Position numbers and translations under genes: made by a program. Shown here one piece after another: positions 36,486 through 45,306 of a stretch of DNA of 64,000 nt (positions are counted from its first letter, which is position 1; each line of letters opens with the position of its first letter). The notes under the pieces are model-generated. The model saw only the letters and a list, made by a program, of their open reading frames with translations, ran no database searches and was not told where the DNA came from. The DNA is taken from NCBI GenBank assembly GCA_019694795.1, contig JAIBBF010000006.1:1-64000 (forward strand), in the 5' to 3' direction. The stretch comes from Flavobacteriales bacterium. Its GTDB lineage: Bacteria > Bacteroidota > Bacteroidia > Flavobacteriales_D > UBA2798.

Positions 36486-36515
36486 CAAAGATATTGAAAT
36501 AATTTATTTGTACAA
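36486..36515 (-). promoter_or_regulatory. Promoter of rpmG-DUF4295-ftsY
   Basis: On the minus strand the sequence has TTG, exactly 19 bases and TATCTTTG, a full match to the Bacteroidota housekeeping promoter. It lies just before rpmG and after the pepP-like stop, showing that rpmG has its own transcript. Confidence 0.8.
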
Positions 36516-36523
36516 GAGAAATA

Positions 36524-37969
36524 TTACTTTCCATTGATAAATTCTTCGAGTCCGCTGCTTTGTGCCATAATGCGCTCAATTTCGGCGATGGTTCGGGGAA
36601 CACAAGCGCTAAGATTTTCCGGACCTTTTTGGGTAATCAGAATATCATCCTCAATCCTTACTCCAATATTCCACCACTTTGGGTCGCAAGGACTACCTTC
36701 AGGAATATAAATCCCCGGCTCTACAGTAATCACTTGGTTTTCACCGAGTGATGCATACAATCCCGGATCGTGAACATCAAGACCGAGATAATGGGAAGTG
36801 CCGTGTAAAAAATACTGTTTTACTTCACCCGGTTTTTTGATGATGCCTAGCTCAAGAAGTCCTTTCGTAATTACCTCCGTGGCGGCTTCATGCGGATCCC
36901 AAAATTTATTTCCTATTACACATTTTGCGATGCCTGCATCCTGGGCCTTTAAAACCAAATTATAAATCAAGGCTTCCTCAACGCTAAATTTACCATCCAC
37001 CGGAAGGGTTCGTGTTACATCTGCAGAATAACCGTGGTATTCGGCGCCGATATCACTTACCAAAAGATCTTTGGAAGATAAAACGCGACGGTTGGTGCTG
37101 TAGTGTAAAATACAGCTGTTTTCTCCACCACCCTGAATGGAAGGAAAACCTTCGCTTTCTGCACCGGAAATAGCAAATACATATTCAACCACAGCTTCAG
37201 TTTGATATTCCTTCATACCGGGTTTTAACGCTTTCATTAATTCCCATTGCGCCTTGCAGGTAATATCGATGGCTTTACGCATCAGAATAATTTCTTCTTT
37301 CGTTTTATTTTGCCTCAATGTGGCCATGATTTCATTGAGCTTAAAACGATTCACTTTCCCTTTTAACGAATCTGTATGCTCAAAAAAGTTTTTCTTCATT
37401 GAATACAAATCACCACGGTCGTTTTTGTCGTCGCGATCGTCGTTAAACTGAGACAGTACCAGAATTTTATTGAATTGCTGGTAGGGGATCGGAAACTCGA
37501 TAAATGTTCTGCTTTGAAAAACATTTTCAATGAGCATTTTAGTCGGCGCATCTTTAATGGCCAACCGTTTTCCATTCCATACTTCCATACCCGGATCGGA
37601 GTCCTGAATAAACAAAAGTTCATTGGTAACGATATTACCAAAACGCACCGGGGTTTTTGTAATCACCAATACCGAATTGGTTTCTGTTAATCCTGTTAAA
37701 TAATAAAAATTAGGATCCTGATGGTATTCGTAATCGATATCGTTGGAGCGATTACGGATTGGAGCGGCAAACAAAATGGCCATGCTGCCATCCGGCATTA
37801 ATTTTCTGAATTCATCCCTACGCTCCTTATGAAATTGCGCCGGTAAAAGATCGGTATCGTATAAATCCCCTTCCGACTTTACGGTGAGGTGTTGGTGACC
37901 ATCATTGTTCTGTCCAATGGCAGATATAAAAATGGAAAGGAATAATCCGGTGAAAAGGGCTTTCGTCAT
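36524..37969 (-). CDS. Exported Xaa-Pro aminopeptidase-like M24B metallopeptidase
   Basis: The 481-residue protein has a signal peptide ending near SAIGQ, an AMP_N domain (PAQFHKERRDEFRKLMPDGS) and a pita-bread M24 domain. The five metal ligands are visible in SDIGAEYHGYSADVTRT (two Asp), HGTSHYLGLDVHD (His), ITVEPGIYIP (Glu) and VRIEDDILI (Glu). It would remove N-terminal residues preceding proline. The signal peptide implies a periplasmic role, unlike cytoplasmic E. coli PepP. It sits between rpmB and rpmG, separated from rpmB by a strong terminator. Its own promoter is not clear. Confidence 0.92.
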   Translation of the reverse strand: MTKALFTGLFLSIFISAIGQNNDGHQHLTVKSEGDLYDTDLLPAQFHKERRDEFRKLMPDGSMAILFAAPIRNRSNDIDYEYHQDPNFYYLTGLTETNSVLVITKTPVRFGNIVTNELLFIQDSDPGMEVWNGKRLAIKDAPTKMLIENVFQSRTFIEFPIPYQQFNKILVLSQFNDDRDDKNDRGDLYSMKKNFFEHTDSLKGKVNRFKLNEIMATLRQNKTKEEIILMRKAIDITCKAQWELMKALKPGMKEYQTEAVVEYVFAISGAESEGFPSIQGGGENSCILHYSTNRRVLSSKDLLVSDIGAEYHGYSADVTRTLPVDGKFSVEEALIYNLVLKAQDAGIAKCVIGNKFWDPHEAATEVITKGLLELGIIKKPGEVKQYFLHGTSHYLGLDVHDPGLYASLGENQVITVEPGIYIPEGSPCDPKWWNIGVRIEDDILITQKGPENLSACVPRTIAEIERIMAQSSGLEEFINGK

Positions 37970-37977
37970 GGAGTAAA

Positions 37978-38013
37978 AATAAAAAAACGTTGCTGCTTAT
38001 CGCAACAACGTTT
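37978..38013 (-). terminator. Rho-independent terminator of rpmB
   Basis: On the minus strand the sequence AAACGTTGTTGC, a 5-base loop and GCAGCAACGTTT form a 12-base-pair stem (one G-T) followed by a run of seven U. It begins 23 bases after the rpmB stop and ends before the pepP-like ATG. Confidence 0.85.
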
Positions 38014-38035
38014 CAATTATCTACAAATATCGTGC

Positions 38036-38272
38036 TTAACCGATGAAACCTTTTTCGCGAGCTTCTTTCAGACAAGCGCTGATACCTTTTTTGCTGATTG
38101 TACGTAAACCGGCAGCAGAAACTTTAAGTTCAACCCAACGGTTTTCTTCTGGAATAAAGAACTTCTTCACCAAAAGATTTGGGAAAAATTTACGCTTTGT
38201 TTTACGGTTGGAGTGTGAAACATTATTTCCAACCATCATTTTCTTACCGGTAATTTGACAAACTCTAGCCAT
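38036..38272 (-). CDS. rpmB: 50S ribosomal protein L28
   Basis: The 78-residue protein carries the L28 pattern [33 protein letters not shown] and the C-terminal [16 protein letters not shown]. In many Bacteroidota rpmB is directly followed by rpmG. Here it is a monocistronic unit: a perfect promoter lies upstream and a strong terminator downstream, with the exported peptidase gene in between. Confidence 0.96.
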   Translation of the reverse strand: MARVCQITGKKMMVGNNVSHSNRKTKRKFFPNLLVKKFFIPEENRWVELKVSAAGLRTISKKGISACLKEAREKGFIG

Positions 38273-38295
38273 TGCTATTCATTTTTAAAGGGATG

Positions 38296-38326
38296 CAAAT
38301 ATAAGAATTATTTCAATTCACCCAAA
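38296..38326 (-). promoter_or_regulatory. Promoter of rpmB
   Basis: On the minus strand TTTG, exactly 19 bases and TATATTTG match the Bacteroidota promoter at all key positions. The -33 element lies six bases from the stop of the T9SS cargo gene. Confidence 0.8.
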
Positions 38327-38331
38327 TTTTA

Positions 38332-41300
38332 TCATTGTTTGATGAATCGTTTATTTAAAACCACCCCGCTTCTGATTACCCGCACAAAATAAACGCCTGA
38401 TTCCAAAGCACTAACATCGATATCCCCCACCGGATTTGTCCAGGTAGATCTTCGGATCATTCTTCCGTTCATGTCCGTAATTTCGATGATGGCTTCCTTT
38501 TCAAAGCGATTTAAACGCACGGAGAGGATTCCATTGGTTGGATTAGGGAAAATATTCACGCTGTTTTCATCCAGGAATTCTTCCACTCCGGCACTGTTTC
38601 CTGCCACGGGTTGGGTGCGGTTGGAACGGGTTGAATTGTGGTTTTGAGCGCGCGTTGCTTCACAAACATCTGGAACAATTACCTCAATGAAATAACGCAA
38701 CGAGTCGCCTTCGTTCATGGCATTTAAATCGGTATACACCGTGGTGAATTCAGGTACAGAGTCTATAGCCACCCAGTTTCCGGCATTGCTGGTATCTCTC
38801 ATAATGCGGTAATAGAATGAAGGCATCGCAAATCCATCATATGGATCCCAATCAATGATAATATCATTCCCATTTACTTGTGGAGGGAACATGTAGATGG
38901 TTTGATGGTAGCCGCTTAAAGGACCTTCATTTCCGCAGGTATCAATTACGCTTACTTTATAGCGGTATTGCGTTACATTCGGATCAACCCCTGCATCGGT
39001 GTCGATATAGCTGCTCAATGAATCGTAAGCAATGCTTGCAATTTGCACATATCCTAAACCGGCAACGTCTCTGTAAACGCGGAATGAATCAATTAAATCA
39101 TTAGGTGTTTTTTCCCATGTAATTACATTGTGACTCGAAGTCTCATCTACGGTAACAAGACAAATCTCCTGCGCAATCTGATCGTCGAACGTTAATTGCA
39201 TTGAATTTGAAGTTCCATTTCCACAGGCATTGCTTCCTGCTACAGACATATTGTAATTGGTAGTTCCATAGGCGAAGTCAACGGTTATGGAATTCGTATT
39301 TGCACCTGATGTAATAACAGCTCCGGCAGGCAAATCCCAAACATATCCACTTGCATTAGCGATGGTAGGTACCATGTAGCTTATTCCGGTGGAGGGTGGA
39401 CATTGACTCAGACTGGTTGCACCCACAATAACACCTGCTGCATCCGGAAGTGGATTTACTACAACCGGAATTGTGGTTGAATTTCCATTACCACAAGCAT
39501 TTGTTGCATATACCTGAATGTTTCCGGAAATAGCGATGGTTGAATAGTCAACCGTAATTGAGTTGGTGTTGCTTCCACTTGCAATCACAGCACCGGAAGG
39601 TAAATCCCAGGTGATGGAACTCGCATTGGTAAATGCTGGAACGGAATAGGAAACGCCATTCTGACCCTGACACACTGTTGCTGATCCAGTAATAGATCCT
39701 GCATTGGAAGGTAATGGATTTACAGTAACGGATAAGTTAGATACTCCTCCATTTCCACAACTATTTTCACCATATACAGAAATGGTTCCACTACTTGCAT
39801 TTTGAGCAAAGTTTACAGTGATAGCTTCCGTTCCAGTTCCGCTGTTAATCGTCGCACCTGAAGGAAGTGTCCATACATAGTTAGTAGCTGTTGAAATTGC
39901 ATTGATGGAGTAATTCACCTGATTGGTTCCTGCGCAAACCGTGGTTAAACCGGAAATTGCAGAAGCATTTGATGGAATACTTTGAATGTTGATGTAGGAA
40001 TTTTTCGTTTCATTGTCGGAACCGTTCGGACCAGTAACCGATAATGAAATGGTTTGCGCACCGCTACCGGTGAAGGTAACCGTTGGATTTTGCAGATTGG
40101 AAGTACTTGGAGATCCATTTGGACCAAAATTCCAGCTCCATCCCGTTGCTCCCACTGAGTTGTCGGTAAAGTTCACCATTGTTCCGGAACAAGGCGTGGT
40201 GGTGGATGCAATAAAGTCAGCATAAATTAAACACTGCGGAGCAGAAGGATTATAGGTAATGTTTACATTATCGGTAGAGGCCGGACAAACACCATTGGTG
40301 ATGGTCCAGGTTAACACCACCGTTGCTCCACTTAAAATACCGGTTACATTGGTATTATTTTGCGTATCGTCGTTAAACGAAGCGCTACCTGTAGTTACGG
40401 TCCACAATCCCGTTCCCACCGTAGGTGAGTTCCCTTGCAGAACAGTGGTTCCATTGCAAATGGTTTGGTCGGCACCTGCTGATGCTACAGTTGGAGCTTT
40501 ATCGAAGTTGATTGTTTTACTGCTTGAAACACCGGTTCCGCAACCATTGGTGTTTGTTCCATAAACAGTAACGGTCCCTGAAGTCTGGGTCATAGCAGAA
40601 GGGAAATTCACTGTAATTGAATTGGTATTGGCACCACTTACAATGACTGTTCCTGAAGGAAAACTCCAGGTATATGAAGTAGCATTGGCAATTGCCGGTA
40701 CAGAATACACATAGTTACTTCCGTTCTTACATACCGTTGTGTTTCCGCTAATAGCTCCTGCCGCAGAAGGATAGGGATAAACATTTAAAGTAAATGTCCG
40801 GGTAATGGTATTGTTGCTCGAAAATCCATCATTAACGGTAACAGTTATTGTTGCTGAACCAAATTGATTCGCAGCAGGCGTTATAGAAAGCGTACCGGTG
40901 GAATTGGGATTAGTGTAAGAAACACTGATGTTACCAGACGGAACAAGTGTTGAATTACTACTTGTTGCTGTCACCGTTACATTCTGGTTTTCCAATGTAC
41001 TTCCATCTGAAATTCCACTTAAAGAAATGTAGGATGTTCCTGCATTCATACATGTATTTACATCCGAAAGTGCATTTAAAGTAGGTTGGTAATTTAAGGT
41101 CGTGAAATCGAAATAATGGTAAGAAGTACCATAGTTGTAGGTATTCCCTACTCCACTTCCGCAAAATGCCCAGCAACGCACGCGGTAATTACTTGCCGGT
41201 GCAAGATTGGTTAATGAAAAGGATGAACCTGTTGATGTATAAACCACATAATTATCCCCACTTAACAAATCACCATTTCCCCAAATGGTGCTTCCGGAAT

Positions 41301-41922
41301 AACCAGTTCCATCCACCGGCGCATTATAGTTTGCTCCTGTTGTTTGGTTATCACAGGTGATAAAGGTATTATAACCGGTCACCTTGGTAAAAGAGATGGT
41401 TGCAGAAGTATAACTTATTGAAGAAGCTGTTCCGGCAGAAACCAATGTGGTGGTTGGCGTACAAAGGGTGTACGCATTTTCCATATTATTTGCATTGGCT
41501 GATGTATTATAATAATAATTATTCCCAATCTGCGGGAACGTGGCCGCTACACGATTATATTCATAAGCAATTGCTGTGTATTGGGTAGATGCGGATAATC
41601 CGGTAACTGTTACGGAAGTACCTGTACCGTTATACACTACATAATTGCTGCTCCCTAAATTTGAACCGGATCCATAAGTAGCATTTGCGACATATCCCGT
41701 TAGCGAATTTCCTGATACAGGAACAACAGTAGATGAAGCTGCAGGTTTAAGCACCACCAAAACATAACTACCGTTACCTCTGGTCCATGTTAATGTTAAA
41801 CTACTTTCCGTTCTGGAAGAAATAGCCATGTTATAAGCCTGTACGGTTGGGGTTTGGCCAAACGTTAAATTGGAGACAAACAAGGCAATAAGCGCCAGGG
41901 ACAATTGTATACTTCTTTTCAT
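38332..41922 (-). CDS. Large secreted T9SS cargo protein with Ig/PKD-like repeats
   Basis: The start at the internal ATG gives MKRSIQLSLALIALFVSN and a signal cleaved near TFGQ, for 1196 residues. From the N-terminus there are fibronectin-III-like segments (SSLTLTWTRGNGSYVLVVL, NLAPASNYRVRCWAF), a PKD domain (SWNFGPNGSPSTSNLQNPTV) and four related 85-residue repeats. These have the pattern of a TVCxG loop, a YSVPAIxNATSYxW strand, a P-S-G-A turn and a closing CGNG, residues about 420-980. Two more Fn3-like segments follow. The last 75 residues are a type A T9SS sorting domain (NIFPNPTNGILSV ... GVYFVRVI). It would be exported by the system that includes PorQ and attached to the surface. Ligand unknown. 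Confidence 0.9.
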   Translation of the reverse strand: MKRSIQLSLALIALFVSNLTFGQTPTVQAYNMAISSRTESSLTLTWTRGNGSYVLVVLKPAASSTVVPVSGNSLTGYVANATYGSGSNLGSSNYVVYNGTGTSVTVTGLSASTQYTAIAYEYNRVAATFPQIGNNYYYNTSANANNMENAYTLCTPTTTLVSAGTASSISYTSATISFTKVTGYNTFITCDNQTTGANYNAPVDGTGYSGSTIWGNGDLLSGDNYVVYTSTGSSFSLTNLAPASNYRVRCWAFCGSGVGNTYNYGTSYHYFDFTTLNYQPTLNALSDVNTCMNAGTSYISLSGISDGSTLENQNVTVTATSSNSTLVPSGNISVSYTNPNSTGTLSITPAANQFGSATITVTVNDGFSSNNTITRTFTLNVYPYPSAAGAISGNTTVCKNGSNYVYSVPAIANATSYTWSFPSGTVIVSGANTNSITVNFPSAMTQTSGTVTVYGTNTNGCGTGVSSSKTINFDKAPTVASAGADQTICNGTTVLQGNSPTVGTGLWTVTTGSASFNDDTQNNTNVTGILSGATVVLTWTITNGVCPASTDNVNITYNPSAPQCLIYADFIASTTTPCSGTMVNFTDNSVGATGWSWNFGPNGSPSTSNLQNPTVTFTGSGAQTISLSVTGPNGSDNETKNSYINIQSIPSNASAISGLTTVCAGTNQVNYSINAISTATNYVWTLPSGATINSGTGTEAITVNFAQNASSGTISVYGENSCGNGGVSNLSVTVNPLPSNAGSITGSATVCQGQNGVSYSVPAFTNASSITWDLPSGAVIASGSNTNSITVDYSTIAISGNIQVYATNACGNGNSTTIPVVVNPLPDAAGVIVGATSLSQCPPSTGISYMVPTIANASGYVWDLPAGAVITSGANTNSITVDFAYGTTNYNMSVAGSNACGNGTSNSMQLTFDDQIAQEICLVTVDETSSHNVITWEKTPNDLIDSFRVYRDVAGLGYVQIASIAYDSLSSYIDTDAGVDPNVTQYRYKVSVIDTCGNEGPLSGYHQTIYMFPPQVNGNDIIIDWDPYDGFAMPSFYYRIMRDTSNAGNWVAIDSVPEFTTVYTDLNAMNEGDSLRYFIEVIVPDVCEATRAQNHNSTRSNRTQPVAGNSAGVEEFLDENSVNIFPNPTNGILSVRLNRFEKEAIIEITDMNGRMIRRSTWTNPVGDIDVSALESGVYFVRVIRSGVVLNKRFIKQ

Positions 41923-41939
41923 GAAAAAAATATTTTTTC

Positions 41940-41947
41940 CAAATCTA
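41940..41947 (-). promoter_or_regulatory. -7 box upstream of the T9SS cargo gene
   Basis: TAGATTTG on the minus strand is a perfect TAnnTTTG and lies 18-25 bases before the ATG chosen here, supporting that start over the upstream in-frame ATG at 42024, which sits inside the pckA terminator. A TTG at the proper distance is not seen. Confidence 0.55.
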
Positions 41948-42003
41948 TCGAAAAAATCAGCCCATTTATCTATTAAAATGTTGATTTCGTGAAATATTAT
42001 AAA

Positions 42004-42031
42004 CAAAAAAAGCCTGCGGTTCAACGCAGGC
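42004..42031 (-). terminator. Rho-independent terminator of pckA
   Basis: GCCTGCG and CGCAGGC form a perfect 7-base stem (8 with the flanking A-T pair) with loop GTTCAA. The minus-strand 3' side runs into seven U, 22 bases after the pckA stop. The plus strand also has five T, so it could work in both directions. Confidence 0.85.
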
Positions 42032-42052
42032 TTTTTCGTGACTAAAATGGAT

Positions 42053-43666
42053 TTAGGCGTTCACCTGTGCTTTTGGAGCTGCAGATAAAATATCGGCGCC
42101 TGTACCTTCTTCATATTGCTTAAAGTTCTTTACAAACTCGCCTGCAAGTTTATTCAAGGTAGCATCATAGGCATTCTTATCGGCCCAGGTGTTTCTTGGG
42201 TTTAAAATTTCGGTTGGAACATCCGGACAAGATTTAGGAATATTCAGGTTAAATACCGGAAGTGTTTCAAATTCTTGTCCCTCTAACGAACCATTCAGCG
42301 CCGCAGTGATCATGGCACGGGTAAAACGCAGTTTAATACGTTCGCCAACACCATAAGATCCTCCGGACCAACCGGTGTTTACTAACCATACACGCACATT
42401 ATTTTCTTTCATTTTTTTACCCAACAAGGCTGCATATTTCGCAGGGTGTAAAGGTAAAAATGCTCTTCCGAAACAAGCAGAGAAAGTGGTTTGAGGTTCA
42501 GTAACTCCAACTTCTGTTCCTGCCACTTTTGCTGTGTATCCGGAAATAAAATGATACATGGCTTGTTCAGGACTCAATTGTGAAATGGGAGGCAAAACAC
42601 CAAATGCATCAGCCGTTAAGAAGAAAATGTTTTTAGGATTTCCTCCGATAGAAGGTTTAACTGCATTTTCGATATGGTGAATCGGATAGCTTACGCGTGT
42701 ATTTTCAGTAATGGAGCTATCGTTATAATCAACGGTAGATGTATTTTCAACAAACCCGATATTCTCAAGTAAAGCACCGAACTTAATGGCTTTCCAGATT
42801 TGCGGTTCTTTTTCTTCGGTTAAGTCGATGGTTTTTGCATAGCATCCACCTTCGAAATTGAACACCGAACCATCGCCCCAGCCATGTTCATCGTCACCAA
42901 TTAATCCACGGTTTGGATCTGCAGACAAAGTCGTTTTTCCGGTTCCTGATAATCCGAAGAAAACAGCCGTATCACCATCTTTACCAATATTAGCGGAACA
43001 GTGCATGGAGAGAGTATTACGCTCTTGTGGAAGAAGGTAATTTAACACGGAGAAAATTCCTTTTTTAATCTCGCCGGTATAGCCTGTACCACCAATGATA
43101 ATCATTTGGCGGGTGAAGTTAATTACGGCAAAATTATGCTGACGAGTACCATCGATGGCAGGATCCGCTAAAAATCCCGGAGCGCATACAATATGCCAAT
43201 CAGCTTTAAACGTTTCCAGTTCGGAAGCTTCCGGACGAAGGAACATGTTATAGGCAAATAAATTCGACCATGGATATTCGCAAACAACACGAAGGTTCAA
43301 TCGGTAATTATTATCGGCGCAAGCATATGCGTCGCGAACGTAAACATCACGATTGGCCATATAGGCTTTCATGCGATTGTAAAGAGCATCAAATTTTTCA
43401 GGTGTAAATTTGATATTGATATCGCCCCACCATACGGTGTTTTCGGTTTTGGAATCAAAAACAATAAAGCGATCTTTCGGAGACCGACCTGTAAACTCAC
43501 CTGTTTCAATAGCTAGCGCACCGGTGTCGGTAAGAACACCCTGGCCATTGACTAATGTTTCTTCTACTAACTCAGCAGGAGTTAAATTCCAATACGCATT
43601 GGCCACTCTGCCTAATCCAAGCTCTTCAAGCGTTGAGTTTTTGGATCTTGTTCCGAATTCGTTCAT
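42053..43666 (-). CDS. pckA: Phosphoenolpyruvate carboxykinase (ATP)
   Basis: This enzyme converts oxaloacetate and ATP to phosphoenolpyruvate, the entry to gluconeogenesis. The 537-residue length is normal. The kinase P-loop GLSGTGKTTLSADP is at about residues 238-251, followed by the DDEHGWGDG metal/ATP segment. The oxaloacetate-binding region ETGEFTGRSPKDR is near residue 55. It is a single-gene unit with a TAAATTTG box upstream and a strong terminator downstream. Together with pfkA in this window it covers both directions of the hexose pathway. Confidence 0.98.
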   Translation of the reverse strand: MNEFGTRSKNSTLEELGLGRVANAYWNLTPAELVEETLVNGQGVLTDTGALAIETGEFTGRSPKDRFIVFDSKTENTVWWGDINIKFTPEKFDALYNRMKAYMANRDVYVRDAYACADNNYRLNLRVVCEYPWSNLFAYNMFLRPEASELETFKADWHIVCAPGFLADPAIDGTRQHNFAVINFTRQMIIIGGTGYTGEIKKGIFSVLNYLLPQERNTLSMHCSANIGKDGDTAVFFGLSGTGKTTLSADPNRGLIGDDEHGWGDGSVFNFEGGCYAKTIDLTEEKEPQIWKAIKFGALLENIGFVENTSTVDYNDSSITENTRVSYPIHHIENAVKPSIGGNPKNIFFLTADAFGVLPPISQLSPEQAMYHFISGYTAKVAGTEVGVTEPQTTFSACFGRAFLPLHPAKYAALLGKKMKENNVRVWLVNTGWSGGSYGVGERIKLRFTRAMITAALNGSLEGQEFETLPVFNLNIPKSCPDVPTEILNPRNTWADKNAYDATLNKLAGEFVKNFKQYEEGTGADILSAAPKAQVNA

Positions 43667-43698
43667 ATTGATGAAAATTGGTTAACGATTTAAGGCCA

Positions 43699-43706
43699 CA
43701 AATTTA
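43699..43706 (-). promoter_or_regulatory. -7 box of pckA
   Basis: TAAATTTG on the minus strand, perfect TAnnTTTG, lies 33-40 bases before the pckA ATG. TTG elements at spacings of 16 and 21 bases are present but imperfectly spaced. Confidence 0.55.
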
Positions 43707-43928
43707 AACTTTTGTAACCCAACAAGACAATAGGATTACTTCAATTATCCACAATTTATCGGGTTATTAACAGGTCCGATTTTCCGTTAAAAACTTTTAA
43801 ATGAGGGAAAATGATATTTATCATTCACTTTTTACCCTTGACCAGAATTTGGCTACCGTAGCCTAAACCACAAGCCACCTTTGGGCACGATTTTCGTTAT
43901 AGTAATAACAACAACAAAAACTTAAACT

Positions 43929-44117
43929 ATGAGCCGGGAAGAAAAAATCAGGTACATCCGCGAAAGCAGATTCTACAGTCTGGCCTATCGCAACCTGGAG
44001 ACTTGTACCGAACGGGAATTAGACGACATGATTCGAATGATTGTCCGTGAACTCCAAAAAGAAGAAATTAGTGTAAATGAAAATCAGGTTACCAATTTTT
44101 ACGTTTACCTGAATTGA
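43929..44117 (+). CDS. Small cytoplasmic hypothetical protein
   Basis: I do not recognise the family. The 62 residues are highly charged (MSREEKIRYIRESRFYSLAY, then ERELDDMIRMIVRELQKEE) and predicted to be mostly helical, ending with a short strand. There is no signal peptide or membrane segment. It is preceded by about 240 bases of noncoding sequence after the divergent pckA start and meets the convergent NlpC/P60 gene with no spacer. It could be a small regulator or a structural peptide; the coding call rests on start context and length only. Confidence 0.55.
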   Translation: MSREEKIRYIRESRFYSLAYRNLETCTERELDDMIRMIVRELQKEEISVNENQVTNFYVYLN

Positions 44118-44726
44118 TTAGAGTATTCGGCCAGCACGGCCCCAGGCTTTTTGCCAATAGGATTGGGTTAGATCAGAAATCATAACCCCTTTACTGGTGC
44201 TTGCATGTACAAAGCGATTGTTTTGCAAATAAATCCCAATGTGGGAATTTTTTCCACTGATATCGAAAAACACCAAATCTGATTCTTTCAGTTCCGATTT
44301 ATTGATCTCCTTGCATTGTCCGATAATTTCAGTTGCCGATCGTTTAAGCACTGTTTTAAACACATCTTTATAAACCGCATTAACAAAACCGGAACAATCC
44401 ACCCCCTCCTTCGTGTTGCCTCCGTATTTATAAGGAACTCCAATCCAACCGTCGATATATGCGTATAATTCCGGAAAGACCAATGACTTTTTATCTACTC
44501 CCAACTGAACAGCATATTTCTCGAGCAGAGAAGAACTCACCGCAGTGGTTTTACCGTTGTTGGGGTTATTAACGACTTCCTCTTTAGGTCTTCGTTTTTC
44601 TTTTCTTCCCCCACCCTCTTCTACAGAAAATTCAATTTTGTTTTCATCATCCGCCGCCTTTTTCCATTCGGCACACGAAGAAAACAAAATTGAACTAATT
44701 GCAAAAAGAGTAATCGATTTACGCAT
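44118..44726 (-). CDS. NlpC/P60-family cell-wall peptidase, lipoprotein
   Basis: The 202-residue protein has a lipoprotein signal (MRKSITLFAISSILFSSC, lipidated Cys18), a charged linker, then an NlpC/P60 domain with the catalytic Cys111 (GVDCSGF), His162 (NSHIGIYL) and third residue His174 (RFVHAS). Such enzymes cleave D-gamma-glutamyl-meso-diaminopimelate bonds in peptidoglycan. Its ATG shares one base with the stop of the metal-ligand-rich gene upstream (TAATG), so they are cotranscribed. Confidence 0.93.
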   Translation of the reverse strand: MRKSITLFAISSILFSSCAEWKKAADDENKIEFSVEEGGGRKEKRRPKEEVVNNPNNGKTTAVSSSLLEKYAVQLGVDKKSLVFPELYAYIDGWIGVPYKYGGNTKEGVDCSGFVNAVYKDVFKTVLKRSATEIIGQCKEINKSELKESDLVFFDISGKNSHIGIYLQNNRFVHASTSKGVMISDLTQSYWQKAWGRAGRIL

Positions 44727-45214
44727 TATTTGTTTCCGCTTTCAACTACTACTTTAACTTCTTTAACGTGCTTACCATTGATGATGGTGTCCGCTTCTTC
44801 CATTGATTTTGTCATGGTACTTCCACTGCATCCATCCATTATCATTCCATGATGTTTCATCCCCATTGATGATCCACACTCTCCTTTTGAAGAACAAGAT
44901 CCATGAGCACCTTTCATCATTGGACAAGAACCTTCGCCATGACCTTCACCCATTTCACATGTACCATGTCCTTTACCATGATGCATTTCTTTGTGACAAC
45001 CTTTTCCTTCACCACAGTGACCTTTGCAAGCCATTTTTACAATTCCGCCAACTACTGCACCAGTGATAATTAATAAACCAAATACAATGGCTGCATAAGA
45101 AATGATATGATGAAATTTACCATGTCCTTCTTTTTTAGAATAGGATAAAAACCACAGACCGGCCATGATCAGAAAAAACGACATCGCAACGGCGACGATT
45201 ACAAAATGAAGCAT
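44726..45214 (-). CDS. Membrane protein with Cys/His/Met-rich domain
   Basis: No family recognised. The 162-residue protein has two predicted membrane helices (about residues 3-24 and 38-60). A hydrophilic segment (61-138) follows with 8 Cys, 9 His and 11 Met in 78 residues, arranged in short motifs such as CHKEMHHGKGHG and SCPMMKGAHGSC. Such composition is typical of soft-metal (copper or silver) binding. The domain ends in a plain charged tail. A perfect palindrome overlaps the predicted promoter, and the gene is coupled to an NlpC/P60 lipoprotein. The metal role is inferred from composition and needs biochemical proof. Confidence 0.8.
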   Translation of the reverse strand: MLHFVIVAVAMSFFLIMAGLWFLSYSKKEGHGKFHHIISYAAIVFGLLIITGAVVGGIVKMACKGHCGEGKGCHKEMHHGKGHGTCEMGEGHGEGSCPMMKGAHGSCSSKGECGSSMGMKHHGMIMDGCSGSTMTKSMEEADTIINGKHVKEVKVVVESGNK

Positions 45215-45219
45215 AGAAT

Positions 45220-45240
45220 AAAATTTAGAGTTTCTCTAAA
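45220..45240 (-). promoter_or_regulatory. Perfect palindrome overlapping the -7 box of the metal-ligand-rich gene
   Basis: TTTAGAG TTT CTCTAAA (45224-45240) is a perfect 7-base inverted repeat with a 3-base centre. On the minus strand a near-perfect -7 box TAAATTTT overlaps its end, 6 bases before the ATG. The position suits a repressor operator. Confidence 0.5.
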
Positions 45241-45306
45241 ATAATTCATTCTGTGCCTCTGAAATAACGAGAAAAGAGGAGTTGTTAACAGGTAATGGGT
45301 GAAATC

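Noticed and set aside
38880-41588. Several open frames on the strand opposite the T9SS cargo gene
   Set aside because: They are shadows of the repetitive Ser/Thr/Gly-rich codons of the real gene, with no start context or family match.
43745-43753. A perfect DnaA-box-like 9-mer (TTATCCACA) near pckA
   Set aside because: A single box is expected by chance in a window this size and no cluster, AT-rich unwinding region or dnaA/dnaN gene is here, so not an origin.
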